Shown one piece after another: positions 44,676 to 55,504 of a DNA stretch of 64,000 bases (positions are counted from its first letter, which is position 1; each line of letters opens with the position of its first letter). This DNA comes from Trametes villosa. Lineage: Eukaryota > Basidiomycota > Agaricomycetes > Polyporales > Polyporaceae. The stretch spans positions 8,642,001 through 8,706,000 of the forward strand of contig PUDQ02000001.1 of the NCBI GenBank assembly GCA_002964805.2. The letters are read 5' to 3'. The position numbers and the translations under genes are program-made. Under the pieces are notes generated by a model. That model was not told the DNA's origin, did not search any database, and saw only the letters and a list, made by a program, of their open reading frames with translations.

Positions 44676-46784
44676 ATGCCCTATGTCGACCTCGTCTCCT
44701 CGGACGACTACGCCGCAATCTGGTACTCGACCAATGCCCCCGCCTGCAATGTCAGCGGCTTCGACCCGGAGAAGCCCACCCTGGTCATGCTCCACCCCCT
44801 CTTCCTCGATTCTTCCTGGTTGCATCCCCAGCTGGACGATCCGCGGTTGAACTCCAACTTCAACATCATCGTCTTCGACCTCCGCACCTCCGGCAAGTCC
44901 CTTTACAGACCAACGGGTCGCTATGACCTCTGGGTGACCGCCGCGGACATCGCGCACTGTTTCTACGTGAGTACTCGTCTCTGGGCGGCGCGCGAGCAGC
45001 CAAGGAGCTGAGCGCGCCCGTGCAGCACCTCCGACTTCCCGCCGCGCACATCTTTGCCCCTGAGCTCTTCTCCTTTACCGCCCTCCGCTTTGCCGCCCTG
45101 TAAGTACAGGTTGATCTGCGCAGCCCATAACTGGAAGTCATCATTCCCATCCACCAGATTCCCCGAATTGACTCTGAGCCTAACGCTCTGCAACGTTACC
45201 CCACAAACGGAGTGCGTCTGACAGCGCTTCTCTCGCATCGTTCCGTGCCGCCAAGGCTCACCGGCCCGCGCTCCCACAGACTCAAGTCCATCTTCGAGGC
45301 CTTCGAGGAGCTTTGCCACCTCTGGTGCTACGCAGAAGACCTCGAGTCGTTCGAGACGGCATGTCGGGAGCTACTCAATTGCTATGCTATGGTGAGTCCC
45401 AGTCGCAGAACACGGCCTGCGCCGGTCAGCTTGGAGATCACTCACCGCGCCTGTTCAGGACACACACCCGGACCTCATAGACGAGGTACGCGCGCCATAT
45501 GACTTTGTTACGCGACGTGCACCGTGCAGACCACGCCCTTGATTGCAGCTCGTCGCGTTCTGGGAAGTACACTACCCGCCGTTCCGGCGGACATTCGCCC
45601 TCACTAATGTTAATCTCGTCCTCAACGTAAGTCACGCCTCACGGTCTGCCGAGTGCGTTCTCGAACCTCACCGCGCGGCCGCACAGCGTACCCCTATGAG
45701 CCCGGAAGAACTGGCGAGCGTCCAGTGCCCGGTGCTAATTATCCAGGTCAGCGGGTCGGGGCGCCCTTCACCTTTCCATTGAACTCAATCATCTCGCAGG
45801 CGGAGCGCAGCCCAACACACCCGATGGAGTATGCGCACCAGCTCCGCCAAGCACTCGTGAGCGTGCCGAACGGCGCGCAAATGTTCAACGTCAAGGGTAC
45901 GTCCTTCGAAATTCCAGCGCCCCCCTCTCCGACTGACATACGGCGTCCTCAGCGACGCACGGCTACCTTAGCATCCTCTCCTCCTCTATTGTGAACCAGG
46001 TATTGAACAAGTTCCTTATGCGCTTGCCGCACGCACGGAGCGACCTGGAAGAGCCCGAGACCCCGCTCGCTGACCGCATGCGGGAGGCGCTCGCGCAGCT
46101 CGCATTGTGGCGGGACGACCCGGCCATGGCAGAGCAGGACCCGCTCTCCCCGCTCTCCTTCTCGTGCGTCACGGACGAGGTGCGCAAGAGCCAGGACGAG
46201 CTCTACGCGATCTACCAGGACGGTATGCACGTCGCGTTCTCGCCGCTCGCGCCCGACGGCCGCCCGCTCCGCAAGTAAGTATCCTCCCCTCGCTTCCTTT
46301 GAGCTACCGCGCTAACCGCCCGTGCACCCATAGGTATTCAGAGCGGAAGGACGAGCACTGGCTAAACTCGAGCGCGGACGGCTTCTCATACACGAGTACA
46401 TACCCTCTCCTTCCCCATCCCTCGTCCCCCCCTCACCCGTCCCACTCCCCCCTCACTCCAGACGTCAAGCAGTTCCAGGACCGCATCTCCGAGCACAACC
46501 GCGACAAACGCCGCCCGGGCAAACGCCCCGCGACGGGCGACCGTTCCGCCAGCAACGGCAGCAGCAACGGCGACAGCGGAGGGCGGCACGGGTCTGGCCC
46601 GACGGAGTCGCTGCTGTTCACGCACTCGGAGCCGGTGACGCAGGAGCTGCAGCAGGTCGCGCGCATCCGGCGCGCGACGGTCATCCCACCCGGCACCGCG
46701 GACAAGCACGTCATCAAGGGCTCGATGGCGAAGGTCATCGCGTCGGGCACGGGCACCAGCCTCCCGCGGCGGCTCCTGCGGTAG
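44676..46784 (+). CDS. Alpha/beta-hydrolase-fold protein with unusual nucleophile elbow and C-terminal extension
   Basis: Start at 44676 (MPYVDLVSSDDYAAIWYSTN). The hydrolase core is visible: EKPTLVMLHPLFLDSSWLHP, NFNIIVFDLRTSGKSLY, an intron, LPAAHIFAPELFSFTALRFA, FPELTLSLTLCNVTPQTE, a helical cap (FEAFEELCHLWCYAEDLESF), VQCPVLIIQAERSPTHPMEY, and the His-bearing ATHGYLSILSSSIVNQVLNK. The nucleophile elbow position reads A-P-E-L-F instead of G-x-S-x-G. The expected Ser is therefore Glu, and normal esterase chemistry is doubtful. After the core, a 200-residue hydrophilic tail (FQDRISEHNRDKRRPGKRPA; SLLFTHSEPVTQELQQVARI) ends at 46784. Ten or so short introns. About 480 residues, probably intracellular. 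Function unknown. Confidence 0.85.
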
Positions 46785-47690
46785 CCGCGCGCGCACACCC
46801 TCCTTCTTGGTCTTGTATTCTTGCTGCTCGCCGGTGCGCTGTCCATCCCCGGGCTTGGATCATGTTGTATATAACGATGGCCTCCGTTCACGCACGTCCA
46901 CGTTTACGTCCATGAACTCTTTACTTATCTGCTGTTCCCGATACCTGTAGGCTTGGGCGGGTCGCCCGTGGGCCCGCATAGTCGCTTTCCTTCCCCCATT
47001 TTTCTTCTCTACGGTCTACTGGAGGTCGCTCACCTATCCGTACACTCCCTCATCCACCCGCTACCCGCCGACGTCTCTGCTTTATCTTCACCACCGCATA
47101 TAACGTACGTAGATAAAAGTACTATCTAGATGCGTTATTCCTCGTTAATGCTGCCATCTGTGTATCGGAAGACCGTGCCATGGTGTGTGTGGTTTGATGG
47201 AGTTCGGTGCCGCCGCAGATCCTTGTCGCGAACCTGATGCCCGGCGAACCTTGGGTAGCTTCGAGCGGCTCCGCAAACAATCCATAGGAACTTTCGGTAT
47301 GGCGGGAAGGGAGCGTATAAGAAGCAGGGAAACTACTGTATTGGAAACTGAGCCTCGGGCCGTGTCGTTCGATGGTGCTAGCACAGCGCCGGTACAGATC
47401 CTTGTTCACGAACCTGATGCCCGGCGATCCCTAGGCAAGCCCGAGCTCCCAGCGGCTGCGTGGTCGAACACAAGAAGTTGCGGCCAAGGGCGAGAAAAGA
47501 GCCCCTGAGGAGACGTGGGGGAATTCTGCTTTGCATTTCGTCTATCATGAAGTCTACTGCGATTCTCGTCAAAAGCCATCTCAAGAGCCCAAAACACTGT
47601 CCGTCACAGAGCCAAGGGGTACCTCCACAAGTCATCCTCATCATCGCGACCACATCCAAGTCTAAACGGCGTGTTTCCGCTCTCCAGCGC
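46785..47690. other. Convergent region with a spaced direct repeat
   Basis: About 0.9 kb between the stops of the hydrolase-fold gene and UXS1. It contains an imperfect direct repeat (47214-47257 and 47394-47437). No gene recognised. Confidence 0.5.
47214..47437 (+). repeat. Imperfect 44-bp direct repeat, units 180 bp apart
   Basis: Unit 1 at 47214-47257 and unit 2 at 47394-47437 share CAGATCCTTGT and GAACCTGATGCCCGGCGA with a few mismatches between and after. Nearby GAGCGGCT/CAGCGGCT matches may extend it. It may be a local duplication in the 3' intergenic region. Confidence 0.7.
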
Positions 47691-49414
47691 TCAGAGGCTG
47701 CCCTCGATCATCTTCGCCTTGTAATAGCGCACCATCTCCTCGAGGCCCATGCGCACGGTCCAGCGCGGCTGCCAGTCGAGGACCTGCTTCGCGCGCGTCG
47801 TGTCCGGGCGGCGCTTCTGCGGGTCGTCCGTCGGCATCGGCTTGTAGACGATGTTCACGCGGCGCGGCGCGGGCACGCCGTCCTCGCGCTGCACCTTCTC
47901 GACGATGTCGCGCACGAGCTCCGCGAACTCGCCGATCGTGAACTCGTCGCCGTTGCCGACGTTGACGGGCCGCGTCTCGTCCGAGTTCATGAGCGCGATC
48001 AGGCCGTCGATGAGGTCGTGGATGTACTGGAACGAGCGCGTCTGCTTGCCGTCGCCGTACACGGTCATGTCCTCGCCGCGCAGCGCCTGCACGATGAAGT
48101 TCGAGACGACGCGGCCGTCGAAAGGGTTCACTGTGTCAAGCTCAGCCTATGACGTACTTTCACTGTAGCATTTGTGCTTACTGCGAGGGCCTGAAGACGC
48201 ATGCAGGTCAGTGCCGCAATCTGCGCGAAGGCTCTGAAGATTACGTACCGTACGTGTTGAATATACGAGCGACACGGACATCAACGCCGTCCTGGCGGTG
48301 GAAGCCGTACGTCAAGGTCTCTGCAACGCGCTTACCCTCGTCGTAGCAGGCGCGGGGCCCGATGGGGTTCACATGTCCCCAGCTAAAGCCGTATCAGGTC
48401 AAAGAACACGAGTCAAAAATAGAGAGCCGCTGACTAGTCCTCGTGCTGGGGGTGCACCTCGGGGTCACCGTAGACCTCTGCAGGACCGAGTTAAGATTCA
48501 GCAAGGATAAATGGACTGAACGGTCGGACCTGAGGTCGAGGTGATAAGGAAGCGGGCCTTGGTACGCTTAGCAAGGCCAAGCATGTTCAGGGTGCCCATG
48601 AAGGAGGTCTTGATGGTCTTCACGGCGTTGAATTGGTAGTGGGGTGGGGAGGCGGGGCAAGCGAGGTGATAGATCTCTGCAGATTCGGACCACAGTCGAT
48701 TGGGCGTTCAGTCTTACAAAAATTCAGACAGTAAAACGTACGATCGCATTCAATCATGAAGGGCTCGACAACATCATGGCGGACCATCTCGAAGTTGGGA
48801 TGGCCGATCCAGTGCGAGACCGTGGTCTTCGAACCGGTGAAGAAGTTGTCGAGAACAGTGACCTCATGGCCGAGGAGCATGAGGCGGTCGACCAAGTGGG
48901 AGCCGACAAACCCTGCACCACCGGTGACAAGGATGCGCTTGCGCTGGGAAGGCGCAAGGAGCTTGACAGGGGGGAAGCGGGAGAGGGTGGTGTAGGAAAT
49001 GGACTGGGAGTCCGGGTGGAAGATGGACTTGGACTGGTACGCGGCGTAGTTGCCGGTGAACTTGGCGTGCTCCGTCTCCTCCTTCTCCGAGTCCTCGTTC
49101 GAGGCGGCGGTGAGAACATAGTGGGGGCGGAGGTAGAGAGAGCGGAGGAGGTCGAGGGAGACCTCGCAGTCGAAGCCGAAGCGCTCGAAGCCAACGCTCT
49201 CTATGACTTTGCCATTCTTGTCGAGCGTGCGGATCTACAAAAAGCGGTGAAAGAACAAGTCGGTAAGCCGATGTTACGGGGCCAGGGCGGGGACGACGAT
49301 CAATCGACGCGAGGGCGCGTCGCGTCGATGAACGATCCCGTGCGCGGAAGGCGATGATTGAAACTGGCGAATGGTACGTACGGGGGCGACGACCTGGGAC
49401 TGGGATGCGGACAT
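47691..49414 (-). CDS. UXS1: UDP-glucuronic acid decarboxylase (UDP-xylose synthase)
   Basis: Converts UDP-glucuronate to UDP-xylose, the donor for xylosylated glycans. Start at 49414 ([11 protein letters not shown]), an intron of about 160 bp, then [20 protein letters not shown] and [20 protein letters not shown]. The NAD-binding Rossmann motif is [18 protein letters not shown], followed by [19 protein letters not shown] and [15 protein letters not shown]. After an intron come [19 protein letters not shown] and [15 protein letters not shown], then [20 protein letters not shown] with the catalytic Tyr-x3-Lys, [19 protein letters not shown], and KMIEGSL at the stop (47691). No N-terminal membrane helix, so a cytosolic enzyme like Cryptococcus Uxs1. 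About 430 residues. Divergent from ENP1 (288 bp between starts). Confidence 0.95.
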
Positions 49415-49701
49415 GGTGGGCGGAGGAGAGCAGCTGGGGCAGCTGGAGCGAGAGCGGACGGAGAGCTGTCTTTAATAAATACGGCGCGATCTGTGGTCTG
49501 GCCGACGCCGACGGTCAACGTGCGCTTCTGGCGCCGCCTGCCACCAGCCCTCCGCCCGATCCGGACGCGCTCCGGCCAATCGGCGCGCGATCTCACAAAA
49601 TCTTGCACCGCGTCCCACATCTCTCGCACACCCCTCGCACAATCCCGCTGACCGCCGCTTACTCCTCTTTCCCTCGCATACCCCGACACACGCACTTCAT
49701 C

Positions 49702-51500
49702 ATGCCCAAGGCACCCAAGGCGTCGGGAAAGACGAAGCACGACCCACTCCACGTCCAGCTCGGCGAGGACGAGGTCCACGCAAAGTACGGCCGCGTCTCG
49801 CAGCCTGGCCGCCGCAGAAAATCGAAAGCGAAGGAGGACGAGGACGAGTCCGGCGAGGTATGCCCGCCCTCGCTCGCCTCCTCGCATCCAGGCTGAAACC
49901 CACACGAACCGCAGGCTATTCTCGATCCCAAAACTTCGCGGCGCATCTTCGAGCTCGCGCGCGACCAGCAGGAGGAGCTCGACGAAAAAGAACTCGACGA
50001 TGAGGACGAGGATGATGCCCAGCCAGACTTATCCGCGCCCCGGGGGCCCTCGCTTGACGACGATGATGACCTCGACCTCGACCGTTACGAGGATGTCGAG
50101 GAAGTAGAAGAGATTGTGAGTAAGGCCCCGATAGGATGACCCCACACGCTGACATGCCCGCACTAGGAAGTTGATGAAGATGACATGAGGGCGCTCGACG
50201 CGCTGCTGCCCGCGAATGCGGGCGAGCGCAGGACTCTCGCGGACATCATTTTCTCGAAACTTGATAACCTTGAGTCAGGGAATGCGGATGCGGATGATGA
50301 GAAGGAGCATGGTGCGTCCCCTTCCAGCTCTGCGGATTGTCTCCCTGTGCCGAAACCAACGTCGCTTCATAGATTCCGACCGCGCGCCCGATCCTGCCGC
50401 TGGTCTGGACCCTAAGGTCGTAGACGTCTACACAAAGTGCGCATACACTCATGTTTTTCCACCTCACGCGCTCGAGCCCGACGCTCACATACCACAGAGT
50501 TGGGCAGATGCTCACCCGCTACAAGTCCGGCCCGCTCCCCAAACCGTTCAAAATCATCCCCTCGCTCCCGCAATGGTCGCGCATCCTCGCGCTTACTCAT
50601 CCCGAAAACTGGTCCGCGCAAGCGTGCCATGCCGCGACACGCATCTTCATCTCGCAGATGAAGCCGCCACAAGCTCGCGTCTTCCTGGAGGCCGTTCTGC
50701 TCGATGCGCTCCGCGAGGATATCCGTCTGACCCGCGAGGGTGCACGGCGGAATAAAAACCATCGCAAGCTGAATGTACACTACTATGAGAGCTTGAAGCG
50801 CGCGATGTACAAGCCTGGCGCGGTGTTCAAGGGCATTGTATTCCCTCTGCTGAACGTAAGTCGGCGCCAGAGCCTGCGGAGGGTTTAAATGCTAATATAT
50901 GCGCGTTCACAGAGCGGCTGCACACTGCAGGAGGCTGCTATCGTCGCCTCTGTTTTGGCAAAGGTCAAAATCCCGCTGGGGCACTCAGCAGCAGCACTTA
51001 TGCGGCTCGCGAACATGGACTACTCCGGTACGTCTCACCGGTTGACCGGTCCCTAGCTCCACGCATGCTCATATAGGACGGGCGTCCAGGCGCGAACTCG
51101 CTCTTCATCCGTGTACTGCTCGACAAGAAGCACGCGCTACCATACAAGGTCGTCGACGCCCTGGTCTTCCACTTCATCCGCCTCTCCAACACGTACAAGG
51201 CGCGCCGCGCCGGCGACGCCGAGAAGCTCCCCGTGCTCTGGCATCAGAGCCTGCTCGTCTTCTGCCAACGGTGCGTCCCTACAGCCCCTCATTTTCTATG
51301 CTCAGGCGAGTTCGCTGACTGGACTACATGCGCTCAGGTACGCGGCGGATTTGACCCCAGATCAGAAGGACGCGCTGCTGGATGTCGTGCGCGTGAACCC
51401 GCACCCGCAGATCAGCCCTGAGGTCCGTCGTGAGCTTGTGAGCTCCGTCGAGCGTGGCGCGCCTCGGCCGGACGCGGATGGCGACGTCTCAATGGCGTAG
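49702..51500 (+). CDS. ENP1: Bystin/Enp1, small-subunit ribosome biogenesis factor
   Basis: Nucleolar protein needed for 40S pre-ribosome maturation and export. Start at 49702 ([20 protein letters not shown]). A basic then very acidic N-terminal region follows ([20 protein letters not shown], several short introns). The bystin domain follows: [109 protein letters not shown], an intron, [20 protein letters not shown]. The end encodes [20 protein letters not shown] and a hydrophilic tail to the stop at 51500. Around 470 residues, usual for fungi. All the family's hallmark stretches are present. Confidence 0.95.
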
Positions 51501-51911
51501 GCTGCTGGTGTGTTGTTCATGTTGTACTGGCTTTTCGTCGTTTGTTGTAGGCTTTGTTGGTTATAGACGTTCAGTGCATGTAGTGTCCGCCGAGCACAGT
51601 CTCTCCTGCGAGCTTTCGGTGCAGCGGATAGGAACCCTGTATACATCCCTGGAACCGGAAGCGTCTTTGGTGTCATGCTGACCAGACAGCTCTGACATGT
51701 TGCCCGCCGCATCATCCTTTTACCTATTACTCGAGGGCCACGCACATCAACGGTCCGTCATCGCGTGAAACGGCCTCAATGACACCATTCTACTCGCAAG
51801 ACTTCGGCCGCATTGATACGTAAGCTAGCTATCTCTACTTACACACAATCCACTGGTGGCCGCTGGGTGGCCGGCACCCGACAGGCACCACCAAAAAGCA
51901 AGAACAAGAAA
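51501..51911. other. Downstream flank of ENP1
   Basis: About 0.4 kb of ENP1 3' UTR and spacer before repeat copy C. GC falls compared with the exons. No gene recognised. Confidence 0.5.
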
Positions 51912-52640
51912 ACGCATTTTGGTTTCCCCACCCGCGCGCTGCCCTAAGCGGAGACGGCGCGCGAGCGGGTACTTATCCCGAGGACCACGAAAAGGTATGC
52001 GCCAGGGCCGAAGCCCCTCCCTCGAGATGAAAGAACTTGAACACTCACCTTGATTCCACCGCCGCGCCAGGTCTTGATCCCCGATTCTTGACTCTTCAGG
52101 CCCCAACACGCCGTCGTCTGCAAGCCGCCCGCCGCCTGCAGTCAGCGGGCGCGCAGGTGACGACGACTCACCTTGGGGCCGCCCGGGGCTTGAGGAACGC
52201 CGTCATCTTGAAGCGGCCATCCCCTTCGGTAGACTCGCAAACGACGCGGCGTCATCTTGAGGCGCACCCCCGCCAGTCGGTGGGCGGGCCGACAGCCTTC
52301 TTGAGGACGCTGCCATCTTGAAGCCGCCGTCCCCTTCGGTAGACGCGCAAGCGAGCGTGGCGTCGTCTTGAAGCGGCCCCCGCCAGTCGGTGGGCGCGCA
52401 GACGGCGAGTCTTGAGGCGAGCTTGACCGGGCGAGGCCGAGGGAACCTAGAGAAAGGTCAGTTATCCGTGCTTGAGGCGTGCTTGAGGCGTGCTTGAAGC
52501 GGGCTTGAGGCGAGATGAGGGGCCTAAGAGAAGAGTGAGTGGGGAGAGGACGTGTCCGGCTCTGGTACTTGAACCAAGGGAGGCTGGAGGCTGGGAGGTT
52601 GACATCCGCTGCAACCTCCGATCGATCCCAGGTAAGCCTG
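51912..52640 (+). repeat. Dispersed repeat, copy C (about 730 bp)
   Basis: Same ends and internal order as copies A and B: CGCATTTTGGTTTCCCC at 51912, the GAGCGGGTACTTATCCCGA block, the tandem pair of CCATCCCCTTCGGTAGAC and CCCCCGCCAGTCGGTGGGCG modules twice (about 52200-52410), a CTTGAGGCGTG series at about 52470-52505, and GGAGGCTGGAGGCTGGGAGG near the right end. Same orientation as A. Identity to B is high over the whole length by eye. Confidence 0.85.
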
Positions 52641-53135
52641 TCACAGGTTCACTGTGCCGTCGGGGCGTCAGCCTGATCGACGCACCGAGTTCCTCGGGAC
52701 CGAACAACAGTCTCTCGCGCAGGGCGGTCGAGATCCCAAACCGGCTGGCATCTCGCTTCGTCACGGTTGTGTCGGCGTTCGGATGGGCCGCGGTGGTCGA
52801 CTCTCATGGTACAGGCCGCTCTAAGTGGAGTGCACGCACTCTTTTGCGAATGATGTCGCAAAATGCGCTCAGGGTCACGGCGGTCGCAGACTGGCACCTA
52901 TCCGGGGCCGCACGCACAGGTACGATGAAATCATGCATTAGTCCCGGTATGTTTGACGTCTCGCGACGCACCAATGAACATAGATAGAGCTTTGCGTTCG
53001 GTCTCCAGCAATAGATGCCCCCCATGACATACCATCCTCGTCAGCGTGCGAAGGGGGAAGAGGCCGCAACGTGGAGTGTGCTCGGGATATACCGTCAATA
53101 TAAACACGGTCCAACATTGTTTGGAGGAGCCTCCT
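52641..53135. other. Spacer between repeat C and family copy 3
   Basis: About 0.5 kb. Immediately after the repeat it resembles the flank of repeat B in inverse (a GATCGACGCACCGAG / GTCGAGATCCC type match), then loses similarity. No gene supported. Confidence 0.5.
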
Positions 53136-54717
53136 TCAGAAATCAGGATACTCTCCATACGCAACCGACTTCTTCGAGTCCACCGACACCCCGTCCAACG
53201 TGGCCGTATCGTCAGGGTCAAGATCCTGTGAGCCAATGCTATGGTCAGGACATGCGCCAGTGATCACGGTAGGGTAGAGACATACGTCTGCTCGGATGGT
53301 CGAACTTTCCGACGGCTCGCGGCTTGTGGTTGATAGTTGGCCGTCTGGCGACTGTTTCCACCAGTCCAAAACCTCACTTGCTGCTATTGCCTCCCTCTCA
53401 CCTCGCCGTCGACGTCGACGAGCGACGTATAGAGCGATAGTAGCGACGACCGCCGCCGCCAGTGCAAGACCTCCTAGGGTACCGCCGAGGATCAGGGTGG
53501 GCCGATGATTCGCTTTCTCTGCCGGATACGTAGGGGGCGCCGTGTTTGTCGGCTGGGGCTGAGGTGCTACTGGGGTCGACCTGGTATTCTGGGCACGATT
53601 TGCCGTTGTGGATGTTGCCATTGGAGAAGCGAAGGTTGGGGCCTCCGCACGGGCAGGGGACGAAGAGGCAGCGCTATTGGGTGGAGTTGCTGCATTCTCT
53701 GCTATGTCTGCGGCGGGAGGGCTAGTAGAGACATTTTGAGGGTTTGAGACGTCCGTGCTGGATGCGAGGGATGCTAGTGTATGGGTAGTGTCGATCTCGG
53801 AGGTAGATAATGGTGTTCCTATTGACGACGGCGTCGCCGGGGTCTTGACTGGGAGATAGCTTCCCGATTCGGTCGCGTCAGACAAATCTACATGATGACA
53901 GTAATGAATATTCTGTTAGTTCGCAGTAGGCGATTACATGGCTCTCACATTTACTCGCGATTTCTAGGGCTCCAGTGAGATTGAACATGCCGAGCTAGAC
54001 GTGTTATCCGTGAGCATAATGCAAGGATGGGATGTCTTGAAAGGATTCGCACGTCGTCCAAAGGAAGGTATGCCCAGGCCGGGATAGCGGTGTCGGAAGG
54101 GACAGGCTGAGGATACCTGCAAGAATAGAGATATTGACTAACTCGAGCACAGTCAGAGGTCGTCGAAATAACGCACAGTTGATTGGCAGGGGACTTGCAA
54201 TCAGTTTTGTTTCCCAGGGAATCGTTCAGCCTGTAACTCGTGCGGTCAGGATGACGGAGTAATAATACCGCGTCAAGATCATACGCGGAGGAAGAGGCCA
54301 TCCCATTCACACATAGCCCGCAAACATGGACGAGAGAGTAGAAGACCGTGTTGCAGGCGCACGAGTTCTCCGACAACGTTGAGAGGTCGGCGGTCGGGTC
54401 CCTTGGGGTGACGGCTGTTGCCGCATGAGTTAGCTTGTATAATCGATTAGACATCCAGGGTTAGGAAACAAACCGGTATCACATGGCTTCAGCGACCGAG
54501 CAGGGAGATTGCCCCTTCGTATTATTGAACAGCTGCGGTATTTCCTGAGAGAATGGTGGAAGAGCAGCTGTAAACCACTCACAAGAGAGTATGGGGCGGA
54601 TTGCGATGCGGAGCAAGCAGACACGTTGGGTAAGGCGGCAAGATGTTGAGACAGGTCGGAGAGTGCTCGCGAGAGGCTATGTGGGGAGGATGCTTGAAGC
54701 TTGGAAAGCCCGTCCAT
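53136..54717 (-). CDS. Single-pass membrane protein of the CxCx(10)CxxC / IPAWAY family, copy 3 (type II ectodomain, type a tail)
   Basis: Function unknown. Start set at 54717 (MDGLSKLQASSPHSLSRALS), about 90 bp below a TATATATAAGG (54809-54819, minus strand). No clear signal peptide. Exons: SACSASQSAPYSL; LFNNTKGQSPCSVAEAM; NSCACNTVFYSLVHVCGLC; RLNDSLGNKTDCKSPANQL; YPQPVPSDTAIPAWAYLPLD; LGMFNLTGALEIA; then the stalk (LSDATESGSYLPVKTPATPS onward). The helix is LGGTLGGLALAAAVVATIAL, with RRRRRRGER after it. The tail after the last intron is DLDPDDTATLDGVSVDS to SVAYGEYPDF, stop 53136. After SVAEAM the exon meets TGA in frame. The model needs an intron from GTGATACC to CCCCAAG to continue, so a frameshifted pseudogene cannot be excluded. 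Confidence 0.7.
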
Positions 54718-55504
54718 TGGTGGCGAACAATCTCGACCCGGAGGGCGCAAACGCGCTTGCAAAGTACACAGCAATGTTCACAGGTAGTAGACATAGCCGA
54801 TATAGGCCCCTTATATATAGGCAGACGTCCGACCTGCGACACCGAATACTAAGATATAATCAGCATAGAACACATCCGGAAGAACGCCCCATCGCACCGT
54901 CTGTCGATGGCATGATTGCAGGCCCACGGAAGCAACGGCCCGATCTTCGACGGACACTTGTTGGGCAGCTCGTGAGAGGGATTGATGGTTAAAACCAGAG
55001 AAAGGGGGAAAAGTATTCGCGACAAAGCTCCAGGCCTGACGCCTTCATTACCAGTACGCCTGACGATATCGACGCAGCATCTCGCAGTACCTTGAACGCC
55101 TGTCCAACTGTCAGATTGACGATGGGAGCTTACAGATGAGGAGGCTGACCGAAGGATACCATCTGCCGAACCTAGTTGCATCGTGCGGTGGTCCCAAGGT
55201 AGTGACAAGTAGCTGCGGCTCAGGCCGATAGCATTCCATATTAACTCCGCGTACGTCCACGGCAACCATGCGCTAGGACGCCCCGCCGTGTATAGGCCTT
55301 GCGAGCACCTGGGCAAAGAAGCTTACCCAACCTTGTTCAGGACGGTTCGCTGTTCACAAACCATATCCACCCTGGGGGTATCAGGGGACACATGATTCCG
55401 AGCGCATTGTAAGAAACATCGCAACCGAGGCCGCACTTTCCATCCACTCTGCGGGGTGCTGTGGAGCTCACCGCTTCTGCTCGGGCTGTCCACGCCTGCC
55501 CCGC
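54718..55504. other. Spacer between family copies 3 and 4
   Basis: About 0.8 kb. It holds the copy 3 promoter (TATATATAAGG at 54809-54819 and a short TTTGCGCCCTCC match at about 54740-54752) and the copy 4 3' flank. No gene recognised. Confidence 0.5.
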
